A DNA stretch of 64,000 nucleotides, taken from Propioniciclava tarda (lineage in GTDB: Bacteria > Actinomycetota > Actinomycetes > Propionibacteriales > Propionibacteriaceae). The notes under the pieces were generated by a model that was given only the letters and a program-made list of their open reading frames with translations, was not told where the DNA came from and made no database searches. The position numbers were made by a program, and so were the translations under genes. Below are positions 53,098 through 62,375 of the stretch, piece by piece; position 1 is the first letter of the stretch; each line of letters opens with the position of its first letter. The stretch covers positions 44,332-108,331 of the forward strand of contig NZ_FXTL01000009.1 in the NCBI RefSeq assembly GCF_900182665.1, in the 5' to 3' direction.

Positions 53098-53587
53098 ATC
53101 GAACAAACGTTCCGGGTCAGCAAGACGGACCTGAACAGCCGCCCGGTCTACGCCCGGACCCGGGCCCATATCGAGGCCCACTTCGCGCTCTGCTTCCTCG
53201 CCCTGCTCGTCACCCGGTTGTTGGAACGCTGGACCTGGCCTGCCCGCCGCACAACTGCTCGACGCCGTACGCCACCTCGACGCCATTCCCGTCGGGGACG
53301 GCGTGCACCGGATCGTCCGGCCCCAAGCGTGGGACACCATCGACCAGGCCACCGGCACGAGCCTGAACCAGGCCTGGGCCACCCTGCCCGAGCTCCGCGC
53401 CTGGCGACGTGACCTCGCCCGGGCCGCCAAAACGGCTTGTTTCACTGCGTCCGTGAACCCCCGAAAACAGCCCGAACCCCCTTGCCAGAGCAGCAATCTG
53501 TACTCACCGGGTGCAAAACTCGGGAGTTCGGCCTGGAACGCAGGGGGACCAGGTCTGGCCTCGTCGAGAGGATCTGCCCCAGCTTGA
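53098..53587 (+). pseudogene. Truncated, frameshifted transposase remnant (IS1634/IS4-like)
   Basis: Directly at the IS3 right end, frame 1 reads IEQTFRVSKTDLNSRPVYAR and then IEAHFALCFLALLVTRLLERW, the C-terminal YREK-like region of IS1634/IS1549-type transposases. A frameshift near 53240-53255 moves the homologous reading to frame 2 (LLDAVRHLDAIPVGDGVHRI, then QAWDTIDQATGTSLNQAWAT). The N-terminal two thirds are missing on the other side of the IS3 element. Confidence 0.7.
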
Positions 53588-53798
53588 TGAACGTGGGCCC
53601 GAGCTCCTCCAGCGTCCGCCGCACGATCGTGGGGGACGCCAGCGCGGCGTCCATGCGGTACTCCTCGGGCGTCAGCGCGTGGACGATCCGGCGGCTCGGC
53701 CACTCCTTGTCGAGCCCGGACGCCGCGACCAGGATCCCGAAGCCGTTCCGGGTCAGGATTTCCACGATCTCGCGTTGGCGCTGCAGGTGCAGGGGCAC
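53545..53798 (-). pseudogene. 5' stump of an AarF/ABC1/UbiB-family kinase gene
   Basis: On the minus strand, from GTG 53798, about 82 codons read like the N-terminus of an ABC1/AarF atypical kinase: LQRQREIVEILTRNGFGILV, then RTLEELGPTFIKLGQILSTR then PDLVP, the KxGQ hallmark of the family. At about 53545 similarity stops and transposase-remnant sequence begins, so the kinase domain is lost. The rest of the gene may lie elsewhere if this is a rearrangement breakpoint. Confidence 0.78.
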
Positions 53799-54055
53799 GT
53801 CCCCACCGTACTGGCACGGAGGGGGCCGGTCGGCGGCCCGACTTCCCCTCTGGCAATGCCTCGACCATCTCTTGAGACTCAGGGTTCTCCCGGGGGTGTC
53901 GCCGCAGCGTGCCGCCTTATCGCGTGATAAGCCCGCGTGGCTCAGGGTCGGAGCCCTCAATAGCCTTCCGCCTGATCGGGGTGGGGTCTGTCTCCGTCCG
54001 GGGGGATACGCGGACCAGCGCAACCTCCCATACCCCGCCGGTAGGAAGGCGAAAA
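53799..54055 (+). promoter_or_regulatory. Long leader/promoter region of the surface protein
   Basis: 257 bp precede the surface-protein start. It contains several short inverted repeats (e.g. CTTATCGCGTGATAAG at 53916-53931) and ends with the RBS TAGGAAGG 8 bp before ATG 54056. No known riboswitch class could be matched with confidence. Confidence 0.45.
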
Positions 54056-57000
54056 ATGGATTCATCACGCACAGTCAAACGGCGCGCAGGTACGTGGCCA
54101 AGACGCTGGCTCGGGATGGTGCTGTCCCTGGTGCTGGCCTTGGGCACCTTGGGCCTCACCGCGCCAGCGGCACACGCCGAGGGCGCTGTCGTCGGCATCA
54201 CCAAGGCCATCAGCAACAAGAAGGACGCCTACGACAAGGGCGACACCGTCACGTATCGGCTGAACATCCAGTGCTCCAGCCTGGAGGACCCCTGCAAGAC
54301 GGGCACCATCACCGATGTGTTGGACCCGAACCTGACGTACACCAACTACACGGTGGGCGGGAATCCCAAGAACCTCCCGGTGGCCTTCACCCAGACGGGT
54401 CAGACCCTGACCTGGGTCATCGGCTCCGCGACCGATGAGACGAAGTACTTCCAGGATGGCGATTCCCTCGACATCGTGGTCAACGCCAACGTCAAGTCGG
54501 TCCCGACCAACACCGGTCGCACGATCGACAATCAGGCGAGCGCGTCGACCCCCGACGCCCCGACGCCGGTCAAGTCGGACATTGTGACGATCGTCGTGAA
54601 TCCCGCCCCCGCCGCGGTCTACGACTGGGGGCTCACCAAGTACAAGACGTTGCCTGACGGGGATCCCGCCGTGGACGGCACGGTCACCTACCAGGTGCGC
54701 TTGACGCGCCCCTGGGTCAACGGCACCGTCGCGCCCGGCGGCGTCGACCTCACGTCGGTCGTGCTGAAGGACGCCCTTCCGACCGGCGCCGAGTTCATTT
54801 CGGCGAACACTGAATACCCCTACAGCATCGGCACGTACGACGGAGCCGGGACCATCACGTTCCCGAGTGCCTCGATCTCCGCCACGGACGGGATGTCCTG
54901 CGGGAACGGCGACCCGTGCACCTCTTCCTTCGTTGCCTACATCACGGTCAAGTTCCCGTCGCCGACCTTCAGTGCCGGCGACGAGCCGGTCAACAAGGCC
55001 ACCGCGGACGTCACCTACGCCGACGGCCATCCCGGTACCCAGCTGACGGCCGAGGCGAAGGTCAAGCTCGTCGAACCCGACATCGAAATCTCGATGTACA
55101 AGTGGGGCACCTCGTACACCGACCCGGAGCCCGGCGACACGGTGTCCTGGGTCGTGCAGGCTCACAACACCGGGAACGTGGAGGCCGCCGACCTCACGAT
55201 GATCGACACGCTGCCCGCGCACCTCGTCAACGTGAAGGTCGTCGCCTCTGACTGGTTCACGCCCAGCCAGGTCGGGGCCGGTAAGCTCTCCTACTCGATG
55301 GACGGCACGAACTGGAGCGCCGAGATCGATTTCGCCCACTCTGACACCTTCAACGTCCCGGCCGGGGCGAAGGCCGTCAAGGTCACGACACACAACCTGC
55401 CCGTCAACAGCTACGCCGGGTACGTGGTCACCGGAACGGTCGCGGACGACGCCCCGGTGGGCTTCGCTCTGACGAACTGCATGAGCATCGAAGGCAGCCA
55501 GCAGGCCACCGGCCCGTGCGCCGCCTACACGGTGAAGGACAAGCCGCAGGCGAAGATCTTCCCGAGCAAGACCCACGTCACGGCAACCGGTGGTAGCCAC
55601 CTGGTGCCGGGCGACGAGTTCGAGTGGCTGCTCGAGTGGCGCACCTTCGCGATCAACGAGCCGAAGACGTCCACCATCGTCGACACGTTGCCCGCGGGGT
55701 TCGAACTCATCACCGAGACCGCCCCCTGCCTCGAGGTCGCCGGAACGTGGGATGGCAACGGCACCGGATGCAGCGCGAGCGCCACGACGCCGCCCTACAC
55801 GGCCGAGGTTCAGCCCGATGGAACGACGAAGATCACCTTCTCGAACATCGATCTGCCCCAGCGCACCAGCCAGGACGGCCAGAAGTACCGGATCCGCCTC
55901 GCGGTCCGGGCCAAGGACGGGGTCGCGGCTGCCACGTACACCAACACCATGGCTGTGAGCGTCCCTGACGAGTACCAGGCCACCTGCAACTGGGACACCC
56001 AGGCGTTAGCTCCCTGCTCCGCCCAGGATTCGGTGTCGATCGACACCGCCGCCGCGGTCGGCCTGCAGAAGTGGGACAAGGGCACTGAGCCGAACGTCGC
56101 CGAGGCGACCGGCAAGGCGTCCAGCAGCTGCCCGGACTGGGACGGCTTCACCCGCTTCCCCTGCGTCGCCCAGACCCTGGCGGGTGGCGACTTCACCTAC
56201 CGGCTGCGCTGGTCGAACCAGGGCAACGTGCCGCTGACGAACACCGTCGTCTACGACATCCTTCCCTACGTCGGTGACACGGGCGTCAGCCAGACGCTGT
56301 CCACCGGCAACCGGAAGACGGAATGGCGGCCGGTCCTCACCGGTCCGATCACCCTGGACGGCACGCTGAGCTCGGCGACCGGCTCCAACGCGATCATCGA
56401 GTACAACACGACCTCGAACCCCTGCCGTCCCGAGGTCGCCGCCGGCTCAGCCGACAACAACTGGCAGGGCGGTTCCTGTGACGACACCTGGGTCACCAGC
56501 GTCTCTGACTGGTCCTCGGTGAAGTCGTTCCGGATCAAGGCGTACCAGGGCGCCGGCGAGACGTGGGCCCCGGGCACCAAGCTGGTGTTCGTCATCCCGC
56601 TGAAGGCCCCGGCTGACGCCATCCGCTCGACCATCGATCCTCTCGACCTGTCGGTCGCGTGGAACTCGGCGGCGCAGCGCGCCTACCAAGTCGCGGAGAA
56701 CCGCAGCACCGTCCGCCTGCAGGCGAGCGAGCCCCGCAAGGTCGGCATCATCATTCCGGCTCCGTACGTCTCCGTCGGTGACTACGTCTGGTACGACGCC
56801 AACTACAACGGCCAGCAGGACGCCGGCGAGCTTCCTGCCCAGGGCGTCAAGGTCACGCTCAAGGACAAGGATGGCAACGTCGTCGGCACGACCACGACGG
56901 ACGCCGACGGCTACTACTGGTTCCAGAACCTGACCGAGAAGGCCGCCTACACCCTCGAGTTCGAGAAGCCGTCCGGATACACCTGGACGACCCAGAACTC

Positions 57001-60000
57001 CGGCGCTGACAAGTCCGACTCCGATGTCGACCCGACCACGAGCACGATCAGCTTCACGGCCCCGACGTGGGTCGAGGGCGTGTCGAAGAACCTCGGCGGG
57101 CATGACAAGGCCGATGACCCGACGCTCGACGCCGGTCTAATCAAGCCGATCGCGCAGGTCAGCGTGGGCGACTACGTCTGGAAGGACACCGACCACGACG
57201 GCATCCAGGATTCCGGCGAGCCCGGCATCAAGGGCGTCGTACTGACGATCAAGGACGAGTCCGGCAACGCGGTGACCGATGTGCTCGGCCACCCGGTGGG
57301 CTCGGTCACGACCGACGACAACGGCTACTACCTGTTCCCGCTGCTCCCGGTCGGCCACACCTACACGGTGTCGATCGATACGGCCGCCTCTGCGACCGCA
57401 TTGGCCGGCCTGGCGCCGACCCTGGCTAACCAGGGCGGGGACACCGCGGTTGACTCCTCCACCGGCTCGGCCACCTCGGTGCTGATGACCACGGACGGCC
57501 AGAAGGACCTGACGCTGGACTTCGGGTTCTACGACGCCCCGGTCTCGATCGGTGACTACGTCTGGTGGGACGCCAACCGTGACGGCCTGCAGAGCGCCAC
57601 CGAGCTCCCGGTTGCGGGCGTGAAGGTCGACCTCCTGGACGCCACCGGCGCCCCGACGGGTCGTACCACCACGACGGACGGACAGGGCTACTACTGGTTC
57701 AACAACCTCGTCGCCGGCCAGAACTACATCCTGAAGTTCGCGGCCCCCGACGGTTCGACCTGGACCACGCAGAACGCCTCGAACGACACGTCGAACGACC
57801 CGGCGACGGACAAGACGGACTCGGACGTGAATCCGGCCAACGGCCAGATCGCTTTCACCGCGCCCGCCTCCGGCTCCAACGCCACCGGCGCCAACGTGAC
57901 GGACAATCCGACGCTCGACGGCGGTCTGGTCAAGTACAACCTGGTCCTGGCCAAGTCGCTCGACACGGCCGGTCCGTTCGTTCCGGGTCAGGACGTCACC
58001 TTCACGCTGACGCCGCACAACGATGGCCCTGTGGCCGCGCTGGCGGGTTGGTCGGTGACTGACATCCTGCCGGCCGGTCTGACCCTGAAGTCGATGACCG
58101 GTACTGACTACGACTGCACCGGTGCGACCTGCACCGCGAAGTCTGCGCTGGCTGCCGGCGCCGACGGCCCGGCGATCACGCTCGTCGCGACCATCGACAA
58201 CGGCTTCAACGGGACCGCGCACAACGTGGCCTACGTGTCGCCCGATGCCGATGACATCGACGAGACCAACCCGCTCGTCGTTCCGACCACCACGACCGAC
58301 ACCTCCAAGACCGACACCGACAACGACGCCCAGGCCGACCTGAAGGTCGATCTGGTCTCCATCGGTGACTACGTCTGGTGGGACGTCGACCGCGACGGCC
58401 AGCAGGATCAGGGCGAGGCTCCGGTTTCCGGGGTCACCGTCAATCTGCTCACGCCCGATGGCCAGCCCACGGGCAAGACCACGACGACGGACGCCAACGG
58501 CTACTACTACTTCAACAACCTGCAGCCGAACGCCGACTTCATCGTCGAGTTCGTCAAGCCGACCGGCTCGTCGTTCACGACGCAGACGACCGGCGCGACG
58601 GCGTCCGACTCGAACCCGGCGATCGACACCGGTTACGCCCCGGTGAAGACCCCGGCCTCCGGCTCGAACAAGACGGAGCCCGGCCAGACCGACGACCCGA
58701 CGATCGACGCGGGCCTGGTCAAGTACAACCTGACCCTGTCCAAGTCGCTCGACACGGCCGGCCCGTTCTTCGTGGGCAAGGACGTCACCTACACGCTCAT
58801 CCCGCACAACGACGGCCCGGTGGCCGCCCTTGCGGGCTGGTCGGTGACCGACGTGCTGCCGGCGGGTCTGACCTTCAAGTCGATGTCCTCGACCGATGCC
58901 AGCTACACCTGCTCGGGAGCCACCTGCACGAACAACGCAGCCCTGGCCGCGAACAGCAACGGCCCGGCGATCACGGTCGTGGCCACCGTCAACGCCGACT
59001 TCACGGGCGTCGCGCACAACGTGGCGTACGTGTCCCCGGCGGGCAACGACATCGTCGAAACCAACCCGCTCGTGGTGCCGGACACCAACACCGACACCTC
59101 GAAGACGAACACCGACAACGACGCCCAGGCCGACCTGACGGTCGACGTGGTCTCGATCGGCGACTACGTCTGGTGGGACGCCGACCGCGACGGCCAGCAG
59201 GATGCCGGTGAGGCTCCGGTTCCGGGCATCACGGTCAACCTGCTCAAGGACGGTCAGCCGACCGGCAAGACCACGGTGACCGACGCCAACGGCTACTACG
59301 CCTTCGGCGACCTGGTGCCGCACACGGCCTACACGGTCGAGTTCGTGAAGCCGGCGGACGCGTCGTTCACGACGCAGACGACCGGGGCCACGGCGTCCGA
59401 CTCGAACCCGGACGTCACGACCGGCAAGGCCGACGTGACCACGCCGGACGAGGGCGACAACTCGCTGGAGCCGACGAAGGCCGACGACCCGACGATCGAC
59501 GCGGGCCTGGTGAAGTACAACCTGACCCTGGCCAAGAAGCTCGATACCGCGTCCCCGTGGTACCCGGGCCAGACGGTCACCTTCACGCTGACTCCGCACA
59601 ACGACGGTCCCGTGGCCGCGCTGGCGGGTTGGTCGGTGACCGAGGTCGTCCCGTCGCAGCTCACCTTCGTGAAGATGGAGGGTGAGGATTACACCTGCAC
59701 CGGTGTGACCTGCGTCGCCGCGAACCCGCTGGCGGCGAACGCCGACGGCAAGCCGATCACGGTGACGGCGACGGTCAACGCGGACGTCCTGGGCAAGATC
59801 CACAACGTCGCCTACGTGGCGCCGGTCAGTGGTGACGTGCCCGAGACCAACCTGCTCGTCGTGCCGGACAACAACACCGACACCTCAACGACCGCGACCG
59901 ACAACGACGCCCAGGCAGACCTGGAAGTCAAGCCGGTCTCCATCGGCGACTACGTCTGGTGGGACAACAACCGCGACGGTCAGCAGACTGCCGGGGAGCC

Positions 60001-61201
60001 GGTCGTGCCCGACGTGACCGTCAACCTCATCAAGGGTGGCGTGGTCGTCGACAGCACGGCGACGGACGCCGACGGTTACTACGCCTTCGCGGGCCTGTAC
60101 CCGAACACGGCGTACACGGTTGAGTTTGTGAAGCCGGACGGCACGTCGTTCACGACGCAGACGCTCGGCGCGACGGTGTCCGATTCCAACCCGGACGTCA
60201 CGACCGGCAAGGCTGACGTGACCACGCCGAAGACGGGTTCCAACCTGACCGAGGCCACCAAGGCCGACGACCCGACGATCGATGCAGGCCTGGTGAAGCT
60301 GAACCTCACCCTGGCCAAGTCGCTCGACACCGCCGGTCCCTTCATCCAGAAGCAGGAAGTCTCCTTCACGCTGACCCCGCACAACGACGGTCCCTCGGAC
60401 GCGCTCGCTGGCTGGTCGGTGACCGAGGTCCTGCCGGAAGGCCTGACCCTGGTCTCGATGAGCGGCGATGACTACACCTGTGTCGACGTGACCTGTACCT
60501 CCACGGTGCAGCTCGCAGCCGGTGCCACCGGCGAGCCGATCAAGGTCGTGGCCGAGATCAATCACAAGGCGTACGGCAAGGTTCACAACGTGGCCTACGT
60601 GGCCCCGGCTCCGGGAGAGATCCCCGAGACGAACCCGCTGGACGTCCCCGGCACCGACACCAACACCTCGGAGACGGGCACCGACAACGATGCTCAGGAT
60701 GAGCTCGGCCTCGAGCCGCCGGCCATCTCGCTGGACAAGATCGCCCACCTGGACGACTTCAACGGCAATGGCTACGCGGACGCGGGCGAGACCATCCGCT
60801 ACACCTTCAAGGTGACGAACATCGGTGGCGTCCGGCTGGCTCCGGTGACGATCTCTGACGACATGCTGGGCCTGGACGACGCTGACTGCGTCGACAGCCT
60901 CAGCGTGGGCGAGAGCGCGATCTGCAGCACGACGGGCAGCTACACGGTCACGTCCGACGATGTCGAGCACCGCAGGTCGATCGACAACACGGCCACGACC
61001 ACCGGTCATGTGCCCGGTACCCCCGACACGGTGACCTCCACCGATGACGAGACGGTGCCGGTCGGCCGCAAGACGCTCCCGCAGACGGGTGGAGACATCC
61101 CGCTGTGGGCCGGCGTCGTGGCTCCGCTCCTGCTAATCGCAGGCGCTGGCCTCCTGTTCGTGGGACGCCGCGGTCGCAAGACGGCGGGCACCACGAAGTA
61201 A
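54056..61201 (+). CDS. Giant LPQTG cell-wall-anchored surface protein with SdrD-B and DUF11 repeats
   Basis: The 2381-residue protein has a signal peptide (basic start, hydrophobic LGMVLSLVLALGTLGLTAP, cleavage near AHA-E, residue ~42). An N-terminal ~860 residues of DUF11-like beta domains follow ('GDTVTYRLNIQCSSLEDPCKTGTITDVLDPNLTYTN', Cys-rich), then six SdrD-B-like domains with the S.GDYVW.D...DG.Q motif, near residues 905, 1035, 1162, 1433, 1699 and 1961. The last four alternate with DUF11 domains in ~262-residue units. LPQTG lies at residues 2341-2345, then a hydrophobic helix and RRGRKTAGTTK. Start ATG 54056 with TAGGAAGG. A terminator and a convergent sortase gene follow. Confidence 0.93.
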   Translation: MDSSRTVKRRAGTWPRRWLGMVLSLVLALGTLGLTAPAAHAEGAVVGITKAISNKKDAYDKGDTVTYRLNIQCSSLEDPCKTGTITDVLDPNLTYTNYTVGGNPKNLPVAFTQTGQTLTWVIGSATDETKYFQDGDSLDIVVNANVKSVPTNTGRTIDNQASASTPDAPTPVKSDIVTIVVNPAPAAVYDWGLTKYKTLPDGDPAVDGTVTYQVRLTRPWVNGTVAPGGVDLTSVVLKDALPTGAEFISANTEYPYSIGTYDGAGTITFPSASISATDGMSCGNGDPCTSSFVAYITVKFPSPTFSAGDEPVNKATADVTYADGHPGTQLTAEAKVKLVEPDIEISMYKWGTSYTDPEPGDTVSWVVQAHNTGNVEAADLTMIDTLPAHLVNVKVVASDWFTPSQVGAGKLSYSMDGTNWSAEIDFAHSDTFNVPAGAKAVKVTTHNLPVNSYAGYVVTGTVADDAPVGFALTNCMSIEGSQQATGPCAAYTVKDKPQAKIFPSKTHVTATGGSHLVPGDEFEWLLEWRTFAINEPKTSTIVDTLPAGFELITETAPCLEVAGTWDGNGTGCSASATTPPYTAEVQPDGTTKITFSNIDLPQRTSQDGQKYRIRLAVRAKDGVAAATYTNTMAVSVPDEYQATCNWDTQALAPCSAQDSVSIDTAAAVGLQKWDKGTEPNVAEATGKASSSCPDWDGFTRFPCVAQTLAGGDFTYRLRWSNQGNVPLTNTVVYDILPYVGDTGVSQTLSTGNRKTEWRPVLTGPITLDGTLSSATGSNAIIEYNTTSNPCRPEVAAGSADNNWQGGSCDDTWVTSVSDWSSVKSFRIKAYQGAGETWAPGTKLVFVIPLKAPADAIRSTIDPLDLSVAWNSAAQRAYQVAENRSTVRLQASEPRKVGIIIPAPYVSVGDYVWYDANYNGQQDAGELPAQGVKVTLKDKDGNVVGTTTTDADGYYWFQNLTEKAAYTLEFEKPSGYTWTTQNSGADKSDSDVDPTTSTISFTAPTWVEGVSKNLGGHDKADDPTLDAGLIKPIAQVSVGDYVWKDTDHDGIQDSGEPGIKGVVLTIKDESGNAVTDVLGHPVGSVTTDDNGYYLFPLLPVGHTYTVSIDTAASATALAGLAPTLANQGGDTAVDSSTGSATSVLMTTDGQKDLTLDFGFYDAPVSIGDYVWWDANRDGLQSATELPVAGVKVDLLDATGAPTGRTTTTDGQGYYWFNNLVAGQNYILKFAAPDGSTWTTQNASNDTSNDPATDKTDSDVNPANGQIAFTAPASGSNATGANVTDNPTLDGGLVKYNLVLAKSLDTAGPFVPGQDVTFTLTPHNDGPVAALAGWSVTDILPAGLTLKSMTGTDYDCTGATCTAKSALAAGADGPAITLVATIDNGFNGTAHNVAYVSPDADDIDETNPLVVPTTTTDTSKTDTDNDAQADLKVDLVSIGDYVWWDVDRDGQQDQGEAPVSGVTVNLLTPDGQPTGKTTTTDANGYYYFNNLQPNADFIVEFVKPTGSSFTTQTTGATASDSNPAIDTGYAPVKTPASGSNKTEPGQTDDPTIDAGLVKYNLTLSKSLDTAGPFFVGKDVTYTLIPHNDGPVAALAGWSVTDVLPAGLTFKSMSSTDASYTCSGATCTNNAALAANSNGPAITVVATVNADFTGVAHNVAYVSPAGNDIVETNPLVVPDTNTDTSKTNTDNDAQADLTVDVVSIGDYVWWDADRDGQQDAGEAPVPGITVNLLKDGQPTGKTTVTDANGYYAFGDLVPHTAYTVEFVKPADASFTTQTTGATASDSNPDVTTGKADVTTPDEGDNSLEPTKADDPTIDAGLVKYNLTLAKKLDTASPWYPGQTVTFTLTPHNDGPVAALAGWSVTEVVPSQLTFVKMEGEDYTCTGVTCVAANPLAANADGKPITVTATVNADVLGKIHNVAYVAPVSGDVPETNLLVVPDNNTDTSTTATDNDAQADLEVKPVSIGDYVWWDNNRDGQQTAGEPVVPDVTVNLIKGGVVVDSTATDADGYYAFAGLYPNTAYTVEFVKPDGTSFTTQTLGATVSDSNPDVTTGKADVTTPKTGSNLTEATKADDPTIDAGLVKLNLTLAKSLDTAGPFIQKQEVSFTLTPHNDGPSDALAGWSVTEVLPEGLTLVSMSGDDYTCVDVTCTSTVQLAAGATGEPIKVVAEINHKAYGKVHNVAYVAPAPGEIPETNPLDVPGTDTNTSETGTDNDAQDELGLEPPAISLDKIAHLDDFNGNGYADAGETIRYTFKVTNIGGVRLAPVTISDDMLGLDDADCVDSLSVGESAICSTTGSYTVTSDDVEHRRSIDNTATTTGHVPGTPDTVTSTDDETVPVGRKTLPQTGGDIPLWAGVVAPLLLIAGAGLLFVGRRGRKTAGTTK
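57541..60716 (+). repeat. Four tandem ~790-bp coding repeats (SdrD-B + DUF11)
   Basis: Units start near 57541, 58353, 59151 and 59937, each opening VSIGDYVWWD and including YNLTLAKSLDTAGPF-like and HNDGPVAALAGWSVT-like blocks. Long exact nucleotide stretches are shared between units, suggesting recent amplification or gene conversion. The earlier SdrD-B copies (56769, 57163) are more divergent. Confidence 0.85.
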
Positions 61202-61219
61202 GGGGCGACTAGCTCGACC

Positions 61220-61262
61220 AAGGGGTGGGCGGTGATCCGACAGGGTCACCGCCCACCCCTTT
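61220..61262 (+). terminator. Terminator of the surface-protein gene
   Basis: AAGGGGTGGGCGGTGA and TCACCGCCCACCCCTT form a 16-bp perfect stem 19 bp after the stop, followed by TGGTTTGTG. Confidence 0.85.
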
Positions 61263-61267
61263 GGTTT

Positions 61268-61336
61268 GTGCTGAGGAGGCGGTTCAGGTTGTGCTGAGGA
61301 GGCGGTTCAGGTTGTGCTGGGGAGGCGGTTCAGGTT
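61268..61336. repeat. Three 23-bp tandem repeats
   Basis: GTGCTGAGGAGGCGGTTCAG(GTT) occurs at 61268-61290, 61291-61313 and, with one change, 61314-61336, followed by a partial fourth unit. There is no spacer, so it is not a CRISPR. Confidence 0.85.
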
Positions 61337-61466
61337 GTGCTGGCGAGACAACCACCTGGGCGAGCCCGGGGGTCTTCACCTGTTTCTGCAGCGTGACGGC
61401 GACGCAGGAGGACGACAGGTCGCGGGGTGTGGCATTGCTCCGCGGAGGCGGGGCCCCACGCCGCGG

Positions 61467-62195
61467 CTACTTGGCGCGGGACTCCACGAGGTGGCCGAAA
61501 GCAACGGCGCGATCAGGGGCGTGGAAGAGCTCGGCGCACGTGATGAGCGTGATCCTGGCCACGGTCGGCTTGGTGGTCGGCGGCTGACCAGGCACCGGAT
61601 CGAGCACCCAGGTGTCGGAGTTCAGCACCACCGTGTCGGCCGGGTGGTTGTCGAGCGCGTAGACGAACAACGACTCACGGGTCTCCACCTCGACGCGGGC
61701 GCCGACGGCGAGCCCCGGCAGCTTGACGAACGGGCCGTGACTGCCGCGATGGCCCGCGACGGCGAAGTTGCCGATCTCGCCGGGCTTGGCGGTCGACTCG
61801 AACCAGCCGACACCCTTCGACAGCGCGGCGTTCGTGGTGCCGTACACGACGGGCACCTCGAAGTCGGCCCCGAAGTCGGGAATGCGCAGCAACGCGATCG
61901 CGGTGCCCGGCACGGTGTGCGGCGTGAAGGGATCCGGGGTGCCGGCCTCCCAGGCGTCCTTCAGATCCGAGATGCCCTTGGCGGCTTCAGCCGGGTCCAT
62001 GAGCGGGTCTGCGAAGAGCTCCCAGGCGACGTAGGCGCTGCCGCCGAGCCCGGCTGCCAGGAGGACGCCGCCCGCCGCCAGCAGGGCGCGCCGGCTGGTC
62101 CGGCGCTCCGGACGCGGGCGTTCGTCACTCGATGTCGGCGCTGGGGTCACACTCTGGTCGGACACCATGTCATTATGGAGAGTCGTCGCGGCCAT
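61467..62195 (-). CDS. Sortase (class E-like)
   Basis: The 242-residue transpeptidase has an N-terminal membrane anchor (ALLAAGGVLLAAGLGGSAYVAWELF, about residues 38-62) and the sortase fold with the His in NFAVAGHRGSHGPFVKLPGL, the nucleophile Cys in ARITLITCAELFH and the Arg in APDRAVAFGHL. It cleaves LPxTG/LAxTG-like signals and links proteins to peptidoglycan. It lies just downstream of the LPQTG protein but on the opposite strand, so it is its likely housekeeping or dedicated sortase. Class assignment is tentative; ATG 62168 is an alternative start. Confidence 0.88.
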   Translation of the reverse strand: MAATTLHNDMVSDQSVTPAPTSSDERPRPERRTSRRALLAAGGVLLAAGLGGSAYVAWELFADPLMDPAEAAKGISDLKDAWEAGTPDPFTPHTVPGTAIALLRIPDFGADFEVPVVYGTTNAALSKGVGWFESTAKPGEIGNFAVAGHRGSHGPFVKLPGLAVGARVEVETRESLFVYALDNHPADTVVLNSDTWVLDPVPGQPPTTKPTVARITLITCAELFHAPDRAVAFGHLVESRAK

Positions 62196-62375
62196 GCCAT
62201 AATCAGCGAGCCGCGGAGCCTTGCTAGGACGTGGGTAGTCAAGTGTTGATCAATCCTCGAGCTGCTTGCCCATTTGCTACGGTGTGTAGTAGTTGGCGCT
62301 CTGGGTCAGACTACCGTGACGAATGCCCTGGCCAATGCTGCCGAGCGTTCCATCAAGCGAGTCGAGTGGGTGCCC

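Larger units (their letters stand above)
51782..53098 (+). mobile_element. IS3-family insertion sequence, complete
   Basis: The 1317-bp element is bounded by perfect 15-bp inverted repeats TGTATCGCCCCGGGT (51782-51796) and ACCCGGGGCGATACA (53084-53098), enclosing orfA and orfB. The 3-4 bp flanks do not repeat, and the two sides belong to unrelated DNA, so a deletion or recombination followed insertion. The core-genome word GGCGTCC/GGACGCC appears to be missing from it. Confidence 0.93.

Noticed and set aside
53909..54055. Earlier start for the surface protein
   Set aside because: It would bury the signal peptide behind ~49 residues; ATG 54056 has a ribosome site and gives a typical signal sequence.
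53799..54055. Cyclic-di-GMP or cyclic-di-AMP riboswitch
   Set aside because: I compared remembered consensus cores with the leader and could not place the invariant segments.
57137..59803. 888-codon minus-strand frame within the surface-protein gene
   Set aside because: It is repetitive only because it mirrors the coding repeats; it is Arg/Val/Asp-rich with no motifs.
61268..61336. Possible CRISPR array
   Set aside because: The units are contiguous with no spacers, and no cas genes are present. The 82-84 bp repeats are likewise scattered, not arrayed.
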